From: Notospermus geniculatus
Taxonomy: Eukaryota; Nemertea; Pilidiophora; Heteronemertea; Lineidae
DNA: 64,000 bases
Assembly (NCBI GenBank): GCA_002633025.1
Contig: NMRB01000003.1
Span: forward strand, 691,838 to 755,837
Direction: 5' to 3'
Positions within the stretch are counted from its first letter, which is position 1. Every line of letters begins with the position of its first letter. Below are positions 47,401-57,336 of this stretch, one piece after another. Both the position numbers and the translations under genes were made by a program. The notes beneath the pieces are model-generated. The model searched no databases. It was not told where the DNA came from and was given only the letters and a program-made list of their open reading frames with translations.

Positions 47401-50400
47401 TTTATGCACTTGTAGCTTGAACTTCTGGTGTTTTGCTTTTGGTGGTGGTAATTTTGAGTGGGTGGCCTCCTGTCTGTCCTTTGGAACTTCCTGTCCTCGA
47501 ATACCACAGTTGTCAGCTATCTTGCAACTAATTCTGGGTCTAGAATTTTGTTATTAGTTGTGATATGTCCGCTTTGATGAACATCTGTGAATGTGACGGA
47601 AGGGGTCAAATACTTTATCGGCACTATCAATGTGCCTCCCTCTGGTGTGTGGGGTTTGTTGGCCGTCTGTAATGTAGTGGTTGTCTTTTCAAAGTTGTCA
47701 GACTTATTCATAAGGCCAGGGCATAAAATGTAGGATCACGATCACCACTGGGCACCGACTGCCTTTGTTCAAGTCCCTGTTAAAATTAGACCCGTCATAG
47801 TGGCTGAGGTGATGTTGATCTGACGATGGAGTTATATAATCATAATGTGTCGTTTGAAGTAATTACCAGACAACAGGAGACACATGTCTGCCTAGACTCC
47901 TATCTCTTCAATCCGATTTCCTATATAAATTTTTCATTCCTTGGTGAATACCAATTAGCTGATTTTAATTTTATGGCAATTCCAAGTTCATCGAGTGCAG
48001 CTGATATTCAGTCTGTTAGAAAAATAACTGCTCTGTGTAATTCAGGAAGTATTTGCCCTTAGTCCCTTTACACTAAAAGTCATTGGCTGCCTTTTAACCG
48101 AGATTCTACTCATGTCTTTCAGATAAGGAGACGTTGGTCACTGATGCTGGCAAGTTGCATCTACTGGATACTCTCCTGGCCCGCCTCAAGAAGGAAGGAC
48201 ACAGAGTCCTAATTTACTCCCAGATGACGAGGATGATTGATATCCTTGAGGTATGGTTCATCAATAAGTCATAAATTGTGGGTGATTGCGATATGAAGTT
48301 CAATATTCTCTTTTCCTTTGCCAGTTTGACCCATTCCTCTGTCATGTCTATTTAAAGATTGGAAGTGAACCTTTCCATTATGTTCTTTCAGGAATACATG
48401 TGGCACCGAAAGCATACTTACATGCGTTTAGATGGTTCATCGAAGATTTCCGATCGTCGTGACATGGTGGCCGACTTTCAAAATCGTTCTGATATTTTCG
48501 TGTTTCTGTTGAGTACCAGAGCTGGTGGACTTGGTATCAACCTCACTGCAGCCGACACGGTATGTTATTTGTTGTATTCAAGGGTCATTATCATTCTAGA
48601 AACCTGTTCAACAAGGGGGCAATTTTCATTAGGACACCGGTGTCTTCCTTGTATCAAAGTAGTCAAAAGAAAATCATCAAATCTGCCATGCTTAGTAACA
48701 GAATGATAAGATCTCTATAATGAATTACAGGGAGAAACCAAATGATTATAATATGGCATGATTTATTATTAAATCAAAATTTTGAAGGTTTGTCTGATCA
48801 AAACTGGACTATATGGTATTTGAGACATGTAATTTCAAATGCTTTGAACTTTGGATTTGGATATCTCAACCTATTCATTTGGACCAGATAATCAGAAATT
48901 TCGACCCTCCTTTGACCTTCTGAATCAGGGGTATTTCATAACTCCCTCGCCCAACCTGTGATTATGCCATCTAAATCAGCCTGGTTGGCAGTGAATTCCA
49001 GCTTTCTGTGGGCTGGGCAGCTGGCAAATAAAGGATATCAAATTATCGCTGTTACCAAATGAACATTCACGGCTTATCCCAATCTTTTGATCTCGTCAAA
49101 TCTCCATTAGAAGTTATGAATGTATAACGTGCTACCTGAAATGGCTTCCTGCCGCGGAGTCGCGTTTCGGCATGCTGCCTATTACGTCTCTGTTTACCTA
49201 GCCAGTTTAGAAATCATTGAAGATTGTGTAACAATTTTCATTTTGGAGATAGTTGAGGAATTTAATTTGATACACGGATGGAATAATGCGATGGACAATT
49301 GTAGGGTTTGTGGGTGGAGTAAGGATTACTGACAGACCCTACAAAGGGGGCAAACCATTGAAAGCTTGGTTCTGAGCTACTGCACTTTGGCTCAAATTAT
49401 TGATAGCATGAAAATGATCGTACTTGGAGTCTTATGATATAGTTAATCCTAAACTAACATAATTCTGTTGCAAATATGCCGAAGTTAGTTCCACTTATAT
49501 TGACTAGAAGAAAATATCACCAAGCTTTCTACAGTCAGGTCAAGATTATCCAAAATCCAAGTTCCAAGTTTGCCTGAGGGTGACATTGCAAAGATTGCCT
49601 CTAGGGGCCCGGAAAGAAACCCTGTGCTGTAGACCTTGCCCAGAGCGTTATAGTCTGTCCTCTGTTCCCTGGGGTCCTTCAACAATGAAGATGTGATCAG
49701 TCTGTATTCATTCAGGCCATTATTGATGGGAAGTATGTGATGGCCTGTTCACGTAATGCCTGTAATGCCAGAGAATAACATTTCTAATTAATGATGGTTG
49801 CTGTTCTTATTTTTAACATGATCAATATGGGTTTTAAGTGGTGTTGCTACAATTAAACTGAAACTCATTAGCGAGTGTTGCATAACGGGGCCTTATACCC
49901 CTGGAGCATATGTCACCAGTGCACATCTGTCAGTTAGAGCCATTGCTATCTCACAACTTTGTGATATATGGGCATTTTGGTACTGGTATACTCAGGAAGA
50001 TTTCATAATGATTGTCACCTCTACAGCATTCTAAAACTACCGTACCCACCCTGGTAATCTCAGTTGAACGTGATGAAATTTCTCAGAATCATTGCCAATT
50101 TGCCCTGATTTTCAGGTGATCTTCTACGATAGTGACTGGAATCCAACAGTCGATCAGCAAGCCATGGATCGTGCTCATCGTCTCGGTCAAACCAAACAGG
50201 TGACGGTCTATCGGATGATCTGCAAAGGAACCATAGAAGAGCGGATACTGCAAAGGGCCAAGGAGAAGAGTGAAATACAGAGGATGGTGATCAGTGGTGG
50301 GTCATTCCGACCCGATGTACTCAAACCCAAGGAGGTGGTGTCGCTGCTGCTTGACGATGATGAAATGGAGAAAAAATGTAAGCAGTTTTGCCATGCTCTC

Positions 50401-51774
50401 AGTTCTTACATGGATTGATTATGAAAAGTAGCACATTAGCAATCTATCTAGTACCACTGCTACTATACTTACTCTACCTCTCCTTCCAGTGCATCTGAAA
50501 CAGAATGAAAAGAAGGGGAAAGAGGACACGACCAAGGAGAAAGATCGGAAAAGAAAGAGAGAGAAGTATGCTGAAATGGTAAGTGTACTCCTTTAATTGT
50601 CGGCTTTGGATCAGTTATGTTTTTCCCGCGGGTGTATTGAGAGCTGAAATGATGGTTGTGTAGGATACCTCACATGTAATTGTCTTGGGGTAATGAGCAG
50701 AAGTCAGTCACTGTCAGTGTGAACATGCATTCTGTGTGTACTCGTAGATTTTCAATTTGAAATGTTCACCTTTGTAGAAGAAAGGCCAACCTGGTCGAAA
50801 GAGAAAGTCCGATGAACACAATGTGACAACTCCTGGTCCTGACATTGAGTCCCTTATCAGTGACTCTGGTGCTGCAAGCCCGCTTAGTGTGGTGAGTACC
50901 CTCATGTTCAGGACTAGTTATTTGTTGAGTAACATGCTTGAACGGACATCTTCCGAGCAGTATGTTTACCGAGAACAGTATGTCGAGTACAGCATACATA
51001 TAGTCTTTCAACCATTTTCAACACTGATTTAGTATGACCTGTTCATTTCTTGCAGGTTTCAACTGGTAGTGAAGTCGTAGGAAATGTCAACATCACGAAC
51101 GATGATAGTAACGATGGCTTGATCATTGTTGACGATGCACATTCCACCTTCCCTTCTGGTAAGATATGTCAAACACATAGATTAGGCCTACCTCAGGCCT
51201 CTTGTGCAGATCGACGTACTTTAAGTAGATGGTTTCTCTCATGCGTTTGCTTTCCATTGTGGTCACTGCAAGCTTGAAATGTCAAATTAGCCACTGGGTC
51301 CTGAACTTCGATATTTCGCTGTAACAACTTGCCTACTGTTCACTACTCACATCTGAGTGTCATGTCTTCTACACCAGTTTCATCACCATCGACATCAAAG
51401 CGTGGTACAGGACGATCACGGGGCCGACCAAAGGGATCTGGTGCGGGGAAGCGTCCGAGGGGACGAGGTAGTGTACAGAAAGCAATATCAGCAGCGGAAA
51501 TCGCTGGAGCACAAGCAGGTGTGAAGGCTGCCTATGAAGCCTATGGTTATAATTTCAAAGGTGAGATATCGTCTTATGTTATCCTCTTGTTTTAAAGATC
51601 AGGCCCTGTTGTACAGTGAGATTCGGAGTGATGTGAGGGCTTCCCAATCCTTTTATCCATATGATGTTCTTTATTTCAGGTGGAAGTGCAGGTTCATTAC
51701 GCGGTTCACCGAGAGGGTCTGGTGCATCACGGCTTGCTACACGTGGATCTGGACGAGGCACAAAACCATCATGA
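35437..51774 (+). CDS. INO80: INO80 chromatin-remodelling ATPase
   Basis: Catalytic Snf2-family subunit of the nuclear INO80 complex, which slides nucleosomes and exchanges H2A.Z. Coding exons: 35437-35621, 35820-35926, 36086-36153, 36256-36387, 36525-36695, 36980-37105, 37282-37539, 37804-38002, 38105-38172, 38390-38447, 38585-38664, 38836-38949, 39112-39207, 39406-39608, 39766-39850, 40106-40223, 40393-40478, 40783-40953, 41115-41214, 41352-41459, 41632-41806, 42089-42368, 42845-42997, 43193-43418, 48123-48250, 48392-48559, 50116-50377, 50490-50578, 50778-50891, 51056-51158, 51378-51560, 51680-51774. The total is 4509 nt, 1502 aa plus stop, with all phases consistent. Human INO80 is 1556 aa. 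Key motifs are ADEMGLGKT (Walker A), LDEAQ (motif II), [10 protein letters not shown] (III), [11 protein letters not shown] (V) and DRAHRLGQ (VI). The first Met at 35437 fits the family N-terminus (MA...PLxxQxxExALRL). It appears intact. Confidence 0.96.
36778..36948. mobile_element. Short repeat with TGGAAGCTCTCT ends, copy 2
   Basis: Same family as 20023-20183: it begins TGGAAGCTCTCTAATCAGGA, has internal GTGTCCTGAATACAGAGGTC and ends GGGAGGTTCCACTGTT. It lies in INO80 intron 5. A further fragment with GGAGCCTCTCTATTGAGGAC is at about 39690 in intron 14. Confidence 0.7.
36980..38002 (+). other. INO80: INO80 DBINO/HSA-type region (exons 6-8)
   Basis: About residues 222-415, basic and helical. 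It includes [15 protein letters not shown], then [20 protein letters not shown] and [15 protein letters not shown], ending [19 protein letters not shown]. This is the INO80-specific DBINO segment, which contacts actin/Arp modules and linker DNA in characterised complexes. The line QTELYAHFM is a strong family marker. Confidence 0.9.
38836..40478 (+). other. INO80: INO80 ATPase lobe 1 (exons 12-17)
   Basis: First RecA-like lobe: [16 protein letters not shown] (motif I, Lys in GKT binds nucleotide phosphate), APASTLHNW (Ia), [20 protein letters not shown] (motif II, Mg2+-binding acidic pair) and [11 protein letters not shown] (motif III). It continues to [19 protein letters not shown] and [16 protein letters not shown]. 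All catalytic residues I can check are present. Confidence 0.93.
40528..40715. mobile_element. Hairpin MITE family F, copy 1
   Basis: The left arm AGGTGATCCTCCATGTGAGA, followed by GTTTTCTCGTGCAAGTTGGC, pairs with the right arm GCCAACTTGTCTGAGAAAAC followed by TCCCAGGTGGATTGGCCT. It lies in INO80 intron 17. Related copies are at 42447-42538, 52273-52446 and 54569-54764; the shared core is GAGAGTTTTCTC...GTTGGC. Confidence 0.7.
42447..42538. mobile_element. Hairpin MITE family F, copy 2 (short)
   Basis: AAAGGCACTCCACCACATGA followed by GAGTTTTCTC on the left, and AGCCAAC...TCTCACGTGGACGAG on the right. It is an internally shortened copy of the same family, in INO80 intron 22, directly before the 22-bp minisatellite. 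Confidence 0.6.
42541..42733 (+). repeat. 22-bp minisatellite, about 9 units
   Basis: Tandem units of AAGTCTCCTTGAGTGAACTA followed by TT, with variants (CTTCGTGAG, CCTTGGGTC, TTAGGCCTCC). It starts in the last bases of the hairpin copy at 42447-42538 and lies inside INO80 intron 22. Confidence 0.9.
43419..48122 (+). other. INO80 intron 24 (4.7 kb) with a possible cryptic exon
   Basis: Longest intron of the gene. Most of it shows no coding signal. At 46924-47032 an AG-bounded, GT-ended open stretch reads [20 protein letters not shown] and continues [16 protein letters not shown]. It does not fit the phase-1 intron around it (its phase-compatible frame has an immediate stop), so it cannot be a normal in-frame INO80 exon. 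I treat it as a chance or poison-type candidate. Confidence 0.4.
48123..50377 (+). other. INO80: INO80 ATPase lobe 2 (exons 25-27)
   Basis: Second RecA lobe, about residues 1123-1308: [33 protein letters not shown] (motif IV), [29 protein letters not shown] (V), [20 protein letters not shown] then LGQTKQV (VI, arginine finger). It ends with [20 protein letters not shown] and [14 protein letters not shown]. It is the most strongly conserved part of the gene and appears intact. Confidence 0.95.
48560..50115 (+). other. INO80 intron 26 (1.55 kb)
   Basis: No exon, repeat or hairpin recognised. Small chance ORFs only. Confidence 0.5.
50490..51774 (+). other. INO80: INO80 C-terminal basic tail (exons 28-32)
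   Basis: Lys/Arg-rich segments ([20 protein letters not shown]), an acidic stretch with LIIVDDAHS, and an AT-hook-like [11 protein letters not shown] followed by GKRPRGRG. It ends with an Ala-rich block ([19 protein letters not shown]) and a Gly/Ser/Arg terminus. The order matches vertebrate INO80; the final tail is shorter. Confidence 0.85.
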
Positions 51775-52272
51775 TGGGCCTGTACAAGAACTATAAATGT
51801 TGTACTAGCTGTTTGGAAGGGGTTAAATGCTCCTGAGCTGTAGTGTAATGTTACTACCGTACTCCTGAACCATTTTGAAGAGATTGAGTATCTGAAAAGT
51901 AATTTAATGCTCTTCCTGATGTTCTTTAGTAATTGACATTTTAGTAGCATTGTCAAGATCGATTGGGATCACAATGCCCCGAGCTGACATACAGGTAGCT
52001 TGGTCAGCATGGTCAGTGTAAGCACTGTTGTTATGTTTCTGAACAAGATTTCAGTTTATTTCCAAAGTTTACTATAACTACTTAAATGTCTATGCATTTG
52101 TTATGAATATCTGTGAATTATCAATATTGGTTTACTACATGTATCTGTCAGATCCAGACATTTGGGGGTAACAATGGGATTTGCCCATTGTAGTTAATAT
52201 AGAATGGGGCAACTTTGTAGACGATTATGCACGCCTACATTCTCCAACATGACTGGTCTATTAGTTCGACTT
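51775..52272 (+). other. INO80 3' UTR and flank
   Basis: Follows the TGA at 51772-51774. It has no coding frame. I did not find an AATAAA before the MITE at 52273, so the 3' end is unresolved. Confidence 0.4.
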
Positions 52273-52446
52273 AAGGCGCTCCTGCACGCGAGTTTTCTCA
52301 CACGAGTTGGCTCTCAATGAGCAAATCACCATTCCTCATTTCCTTACGGCTTACACCTTGACCAGTAGAAAATACTGGCCGTACTTGTGTATTGCCTTTT
52401 CATAGCCAACTTGTGCAAAAAAACTTTCTTGTGGAGAACCGCCTTT
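52273..52446. mobile_element. Hairpin MITE family F, copy 3
   Basis: AAGGCGCTCCTGCACGCGAG then TTTTCTCACACGAGTTGGCT on the left pairs with AGCCAACTTGTGCAAAAAAA then CTTTCTTGTGGAG and CCGCCTT on the right. Same family as 40528-40715. Confidence 0.7.
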
Positions 52447-52667
52447 AATCTATCCATTGTTGGGGCAATCCCTCATGTAGTAACATATACAGTAAAGTTT
52501 TAACTTTGCTCTTGATTGGAATGTAAAGCTATCAGCCAGTTATGGTGCTGTATCAAATGTGTGAGAAAATTGGCTCAATAAGATATGTTTTGTAGAAAAT
52601 CCTTTGTTGTCTTCTCCTTGCCTCTTCCCAGAACGCTCAAATGTGCTATGTGGCTCCCTCTAGATGA

Positions 52668-52938
52668 CCTTTATGTGCGTGTGGATTTTTGGCCCACACA
52701 AAGTCTTAAGTCGGGTTATTCGCGTGCGCTCATGCGGAACCATTTGAAAATTGATAATTTTTTCCTTTCCCATTGGTTCCGCATGAGCGCACGCGAATAA
52801 CCCTTAAACGCTAAAAATGTGCATTTTTTAAGCTTTTTCCGCTTGAGCGCACACGAAGTCTTAAAAAATACAAAATTTTCGCATATCGGGGTTATTCGCG
52901 TGCGCTCATGCGGAACCATTTGAAAATTGATGATTTTT
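52668..52938. repeat. Palindrome cluster with 30-bp perfect arms
   Basis: 52713-52742 (GGGTTATTCGCGTGCGCTCA...) and 52774-52803 are perfect inverted copies with a 31-nt loop. A third, direct copy of the arm starts at 52889. The intervening sequence repeats AAGTCTTAA and GAGCGCACACGAAGTC fragments. Sequence upstream of the third arm (AAAATTTTCGCATATCGGGG) recurs after the N at 53482. Confidence 0.9.
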
Positions 52939-53481
52939 AGCTCACCTGGGGTGAGCTCTTGTCGTGGGTCTGCGTCCGTCGGCCGTCGTCCGTCGTCGTC
53001 CGTTAGCAGGGCACGTTTCGTAACCGCTGGAGCTATTGATCTGAAACTTGGTACATATATACCCCTAGGTATGATGACCTATGACACCAAGTTTCGGTCC
53101 GATTCGACTCTTCGGTCCGATTCGACGATTCGACTCTTAGCTTGGCCACCAGGTGGCGGAAACCAAAAACACAAAAAGTGCAATAACTCCTGAACTAATG
53201 ACTGGATCACTTCCAAATTTTTGTCATAGGTGTATCTAATGAGGGTACATTACATATATAACGGGTTTTTGGTTTGACCTACTTTTCAAGGTCACAGAGG
53301 TCAAAGTTCAAAATTTTGCCTTTAAGTGGCACGTTTGGTAACCGCAGGTGCTATTGGCCTCAAATTTGGTACATATATACCCCTAGGTCAGATGACCTAT
53401 GACACCAAGTTTCGGTCCGATTTGACTCTTAGCTTGGCCACCAGGTGGCGGAAACCAAAAACACAAAAAGTGCAATAACTC
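52939..53481. repeat. AGCTCACCTGGGGTGAGCT-headed repeat with internal duplication
   Basis: Starts with the palindrome AGCTCACCTGGGGTGAGCT, then a GTCCGTCG run. A block with GGTACATATATACCCCTAGG, GACACCAAGTTTCGGTCC and GCCACCAGGTGGCGG occurs twice (about 53009-53192 and 53328-53481). The second copy stops exactly at the N, at TGCAATAACTC. Elements headed by GAGCTCACC and GTCCGTCGTC runs are, from general knowledge, widespread in marine invertebrates. It is non-coding. Confidence 0.75.
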
Positions 53482-53482
53482 N
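53482..53482. other. Assembly ambiguity (N)
   Basis: Single N joining the end of a repeat block to a second copy of sequence already present at 52870-52900. Probably a collapsed or bridged gap. Confidence 0.98.
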
Positions 53483-54568
53483 ATGCAAAATTTTCGCATA
53501 TCGGGGTTATTCGCACTAAAACGATGTCAATGACGTCGCTTCGGTCGCACTCCTCGCAGCGCCGACCTGTCGGGATAAACGGCACTCCGGTTCCTCATTT
53601 CCAGAATGAGAAGGGAAAAGGACTTCAAACCATGCTCTTGTGGTAAACAAAGACATTAGGTTCATTAGGCTTATCAAATGAGGTCTACTCGGCTGGTCTG
53701 ATGATAGCGTATTAATTAAGTCATTGCTTGTCAATCACTTCACTTCAAATTCCCACCAAAGACATGTTTTCCCACCCCGAGCAGTTATATAACGGTGAAT
53801 ATTGATCCCTGTGAGAACATCTTCTGTAGAAGCTTAATTAGTTCACCCATAATGCCCTAAACACTTTATAATGGGTTGTTGTGTAATGCGGACATTAAAC
53901 AAATAATGGTAACAAAACAAAGCACCCATCACCAACTCAGCAGATGTCATTTCTGGGCACCAAGGATCCAAATGCAACATCTACCCCTGTGATCTTGTGA
54001 GAAATCTGTGCGTTACTGGAAATTCAATGATGTCTGGAGGACAACACGTGACATTTAATTGTGGAGGAACCAAGTGCCGCACTTGTCTTTGTCCAAGACG
54101 CCGCCCAGACTATTGTGAGTGGATGGCATTGCATAGTCTTACACTGTTTACGTAATGTAACGGGCCATTCAGATCAAATGATTGAGCAACAGGAAGAACC
54201 TGCCACTTCCCTTGAAGCGTCTCTTGCCCAAGGAGACACTATTTTTCACCAGTTATCCTCCAAGTTACCATGGTGCTCTTGATAAACTCTGGATTTGCAG
54301 CCCTGAGGAATTCTGGTAGAAGTTTCTCGAACAAAACTTCACTTGATTAGCACAGCTTAAACCTTGATACCAGAGGGGCAAAATTGCACGGGGCACATGT
54401 GTCACCAACAGAGAAATAGTTGCAGGTTCCTTTGCCATTTGTTTTGCAAAGAATTTCTAACTGTTTATTCCAGTATTGCGATTTGCATCAAGAATGCATA
54501 GCGGCAAAAAAGGCACATGTCTGACGATACACTGAGGAATCGGAATCAGTCATTGTTGATTTGTGTGT
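53483..54568. other. Spacer, nothing recognised
   Basis: Apart from the first 35 bases (repeat fragment) there is no gene-like frame, tandem repeat or hairpin that I can support. Confidence 0.35.
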
Positions 54569-54764
54569 AAAGGCGCGCTCCACGTGACAGTTTTCTATCG
54601 AAAGTTTGCCGTCAGATAGTCAATTATTGCTGTCAGACAGCAATAACAGCTGTCATACACTACTGTCATACACTATACTGTATGACAGCAATTTTTGCTG
54701 TCTGACAGCAGTAAATCTGACAGCAAACTTTCGACAGAAAACTGTCACGTGGAGCGGCGTCTTT
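54569..54764. mobile_element. Hairpin MITE family F, copy 4 (196 bp)
   Basis: The left arm AAAGGCGCGCTCCACGTGAC, followed by AGTTTTCTATCGAAAGTTTG, pairs with the right arm CAAACTTTCGACAGAAAACT followed by GTCACGTGGAGCGGCGTCTT. The loop contains several TGTCAGACAGCAAT-type units. It is the best preserved hairpin of the family. Confidence 0.85.
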
Positions 54765-57079
54765 AGTCTGTTGCAATAATGATCAAAGTTCCAGTATCTC
54801 GGTGAATGTTTTCAACTGGTCAGAGTCCACGACTGAGAACCCTTACAAGCAGTCTTAGTTCAACTCCCTGTGCTCCAGCGCTAACCCCCACATTGAGAAA
54901 ACCTGGGAAGGGTCAAAGCGAACGGTCTCATTTAATGAGCCACCGACTTGATGAGAATATTTAACCGTACTTCCCGTGGAGAATTTGAAATTGTAGGCAA
55001 GTTCCTCACCCACTGGGTGCACCTCCATTTCCGATTGCTCATTAATAGGCTAGAATTTGCCCCTCGACTTTGCCTGACACATAGCAACTGTCACTTAGTT
55101 GAGATTAATCATACACGGGTGAGTGGAAGGGAGACAGTAGCCTGCGGTACGGTGCCCAGCCTGGTATCAGGTTCATTTGTTTTTCCTTGAATGAACGAAA
55201 GGAATTTCAGTAGATTAGGCACGAATCCTATTTTTCTCCCTCACGTTTTCATAAAAGATGATGTACTGGATTGTCTAAATAGTGACATAGTTGAGTGGTT
55301 TTGATACGGGCCCCATACTGAGCATTAATGGTTAAATCCCCTCATCAAATAAATCATCTACCCCAGTCTCCAGCAGGTGGCCTCTCTGATCAAAGTTCTC
55401 TCACATACCATGAACTAATTGAAGAATATTTAAAGAAAGGTTGGCCCTACCAACATAGTAAAGAATAACCGAAAAGCAAGGGTAAATGTTCACTATCATT
55501 CCACCAGTGTATCCCCGAGGCCACTAAAACAAAGTACCGGTATTCCAAACGTAATTAAAATGTTCTGCTTGGTCAGCATTAGACTGGGGGCAAAGGCTTT
55601 ATGCTGGGACAATTTCCGTGAAAACACGCCCATAGCATGACCAAAATGGTCAATATTGAAACAACAGTGGGCGATGTTAATTTTTTCATGAAGATCTCAT
55701 GGTGATGGATGACACAGACCTTAGCCTAGAGCTATCCAATAATGAAATCATCCGTTCCTGAAGAATTCTGAACTCAAGGAGTCAAAATCTGTGCTCGGGT
55801 AATCATCAAATGGAAATTTGAGAAAAAAGATAATTGTGTTTAACCAGCGTGGGGCAAAGATCAAGATAATTAGATTTAAATGCAAGCAATCATTTGACCT
55901 GCTCAAAATTGAGTTAGTAGAAGATGACCCACTGGCGTAGACCATCTGCGAAAATGACGAAGTGGACATAGGTGTTTTAAAAGAAGGTGGTAATTGAATC
56001 AAACTGATGATGATATTCTGGACCCCTAGAGTTACGAAAAGTTTAATTCTTTAGATGACAAAGGGACATGATAGGATGGTGTCTGCGCTGATCTAAATGA
56101 GTGTTTAGATTTTATGGGCTGTTTATTGGTGATAATGGTATTGTATTCTCATTATCCATTAAGCATCTGTCATGTTGGCTCAAAATCTATCACATGATGT
56201 ACCGGTACATGATTTTGTACGCCTACATGTAGACTAGCGAATCTATGGACAACGGATGAAATGCACAACCCGTCCTTGACAATGCTTGATGTAACACTAA
56301 CAGCAAGAGTGAACCTATTAAAGTTGGGAACTCCTTCTTCCAAGTCTGGCATAGAATGTCATTGAGATGATTGGACTGTACAATCTGACGACCGTAGATT
56401 AAGTTCCATCCTTAAGTCACAGAGAAAACCAGCCAACTTCTAGACCCAAGGTCAGTTGCCCAGTAAACCAGGAGATGGTGTCCAAACTCTGTAATAATGG
56501 CCTCGCCCTTGCTGCAAGCTCTCGAAGAACAATGTAGTTTCTGCAGTGATGAACAGCCTGTATCGTGGCTCCATCTTTCCAATAGTGAGATACAGTCCTC
56601 AGTGATGTTGGTTTGAACATCTTGATTTTTCCATCTGGAATGTGAAATATGATTCAGAATTGTGCGCAAGAGCATGAAAAACACAGCCAAATGATTTCCG
56701 CTAACAGATTTGACAGCTTAAGGAACCAAATTACACAGAAAACAAATTGGAGATCACACTTAATTGTGTCAATTTCAATTAGTTAACAATTTCAGGGCCC
56801 TAATCTGATTTTGAGCCAATCTGTCCAAAAATTACTGAAGGAATCAGCAGTATTTGATATCGGCAAGAAAGGCAGAACATTCGAGAGAAGCAGCTGGTTA
56901 CAGGAACCACAGAAGAAGACCTGCAAACAATCAATGTCAACTTGGATTCTTTCGCCTCAGTGACATTGGAGAAAAGAATGTCCAATTTGAGAGAGCTGGC
57001 TACTGATTTGAGTATTTTGGGCTAAGTGGATAAGATCGTTGATGAATGGTAATGCTACATTTCTTGCAATTTTGTTGCG
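54765..57079. other. Spacer with one weak minus-strand exon candidate
   Basis: Mostly unique-looking AT-rich sequence without coding signals. On the minus strand, 56632-56417 is open after an acceptor-like CATTCCAG and reads ...SLRTVSHYWKDGATIQAVHH... to a stop. I recognise no family and see no partner exon, so I do not call it a gene. Confidence 0.3.
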
Positions 57080-57336
57080 ATGTGGCATACTGCCGCAGTT
57101 CTTTGTGTCGTGCTGATTTCTAATTTACTTTCTGGGGCATTTAGATACAGTAAGTGAGGCAAAATATTTCTGACAGGCCACACCAAATCACCAGGAATAT
57201 CCCAGACAGCACTTCAGCAGGAAATGACGGTGCCGAGTCAGATTTGACAGATGTATTGCCACCTTTATTGCTCCGCGGTGTTGATCCCTGCAATGACCCT
57301 ACCATGTGTCCAGTAGGGTACCACTGTGCAACTTAA
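57080..57336 (+). CDS. Possible small secreted Cys-containing peptide, frame interrupted
   Basis: The ATG at 57080 opens a signal-peptide-like sequence (MWHTAAVLCVVLISNLLSGA) that runs to a strong donor-like ACA|GTAAGT at 57149. The next open stretch (about 57154-57336) is in another frame. It is acidic and ends LLLRGVDPCNDPTMCPVGYH then Cys-Ala-Thr and a stop. The frames do not join: a splice to the AG at 57175-57176 would need a 27-nt intron and mismatched phases. Options are a small-peptide gene with a frameshift, exon 1 of a gene whose next exon is further away, or chance. I recognise no family. Confidence 0.3.
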
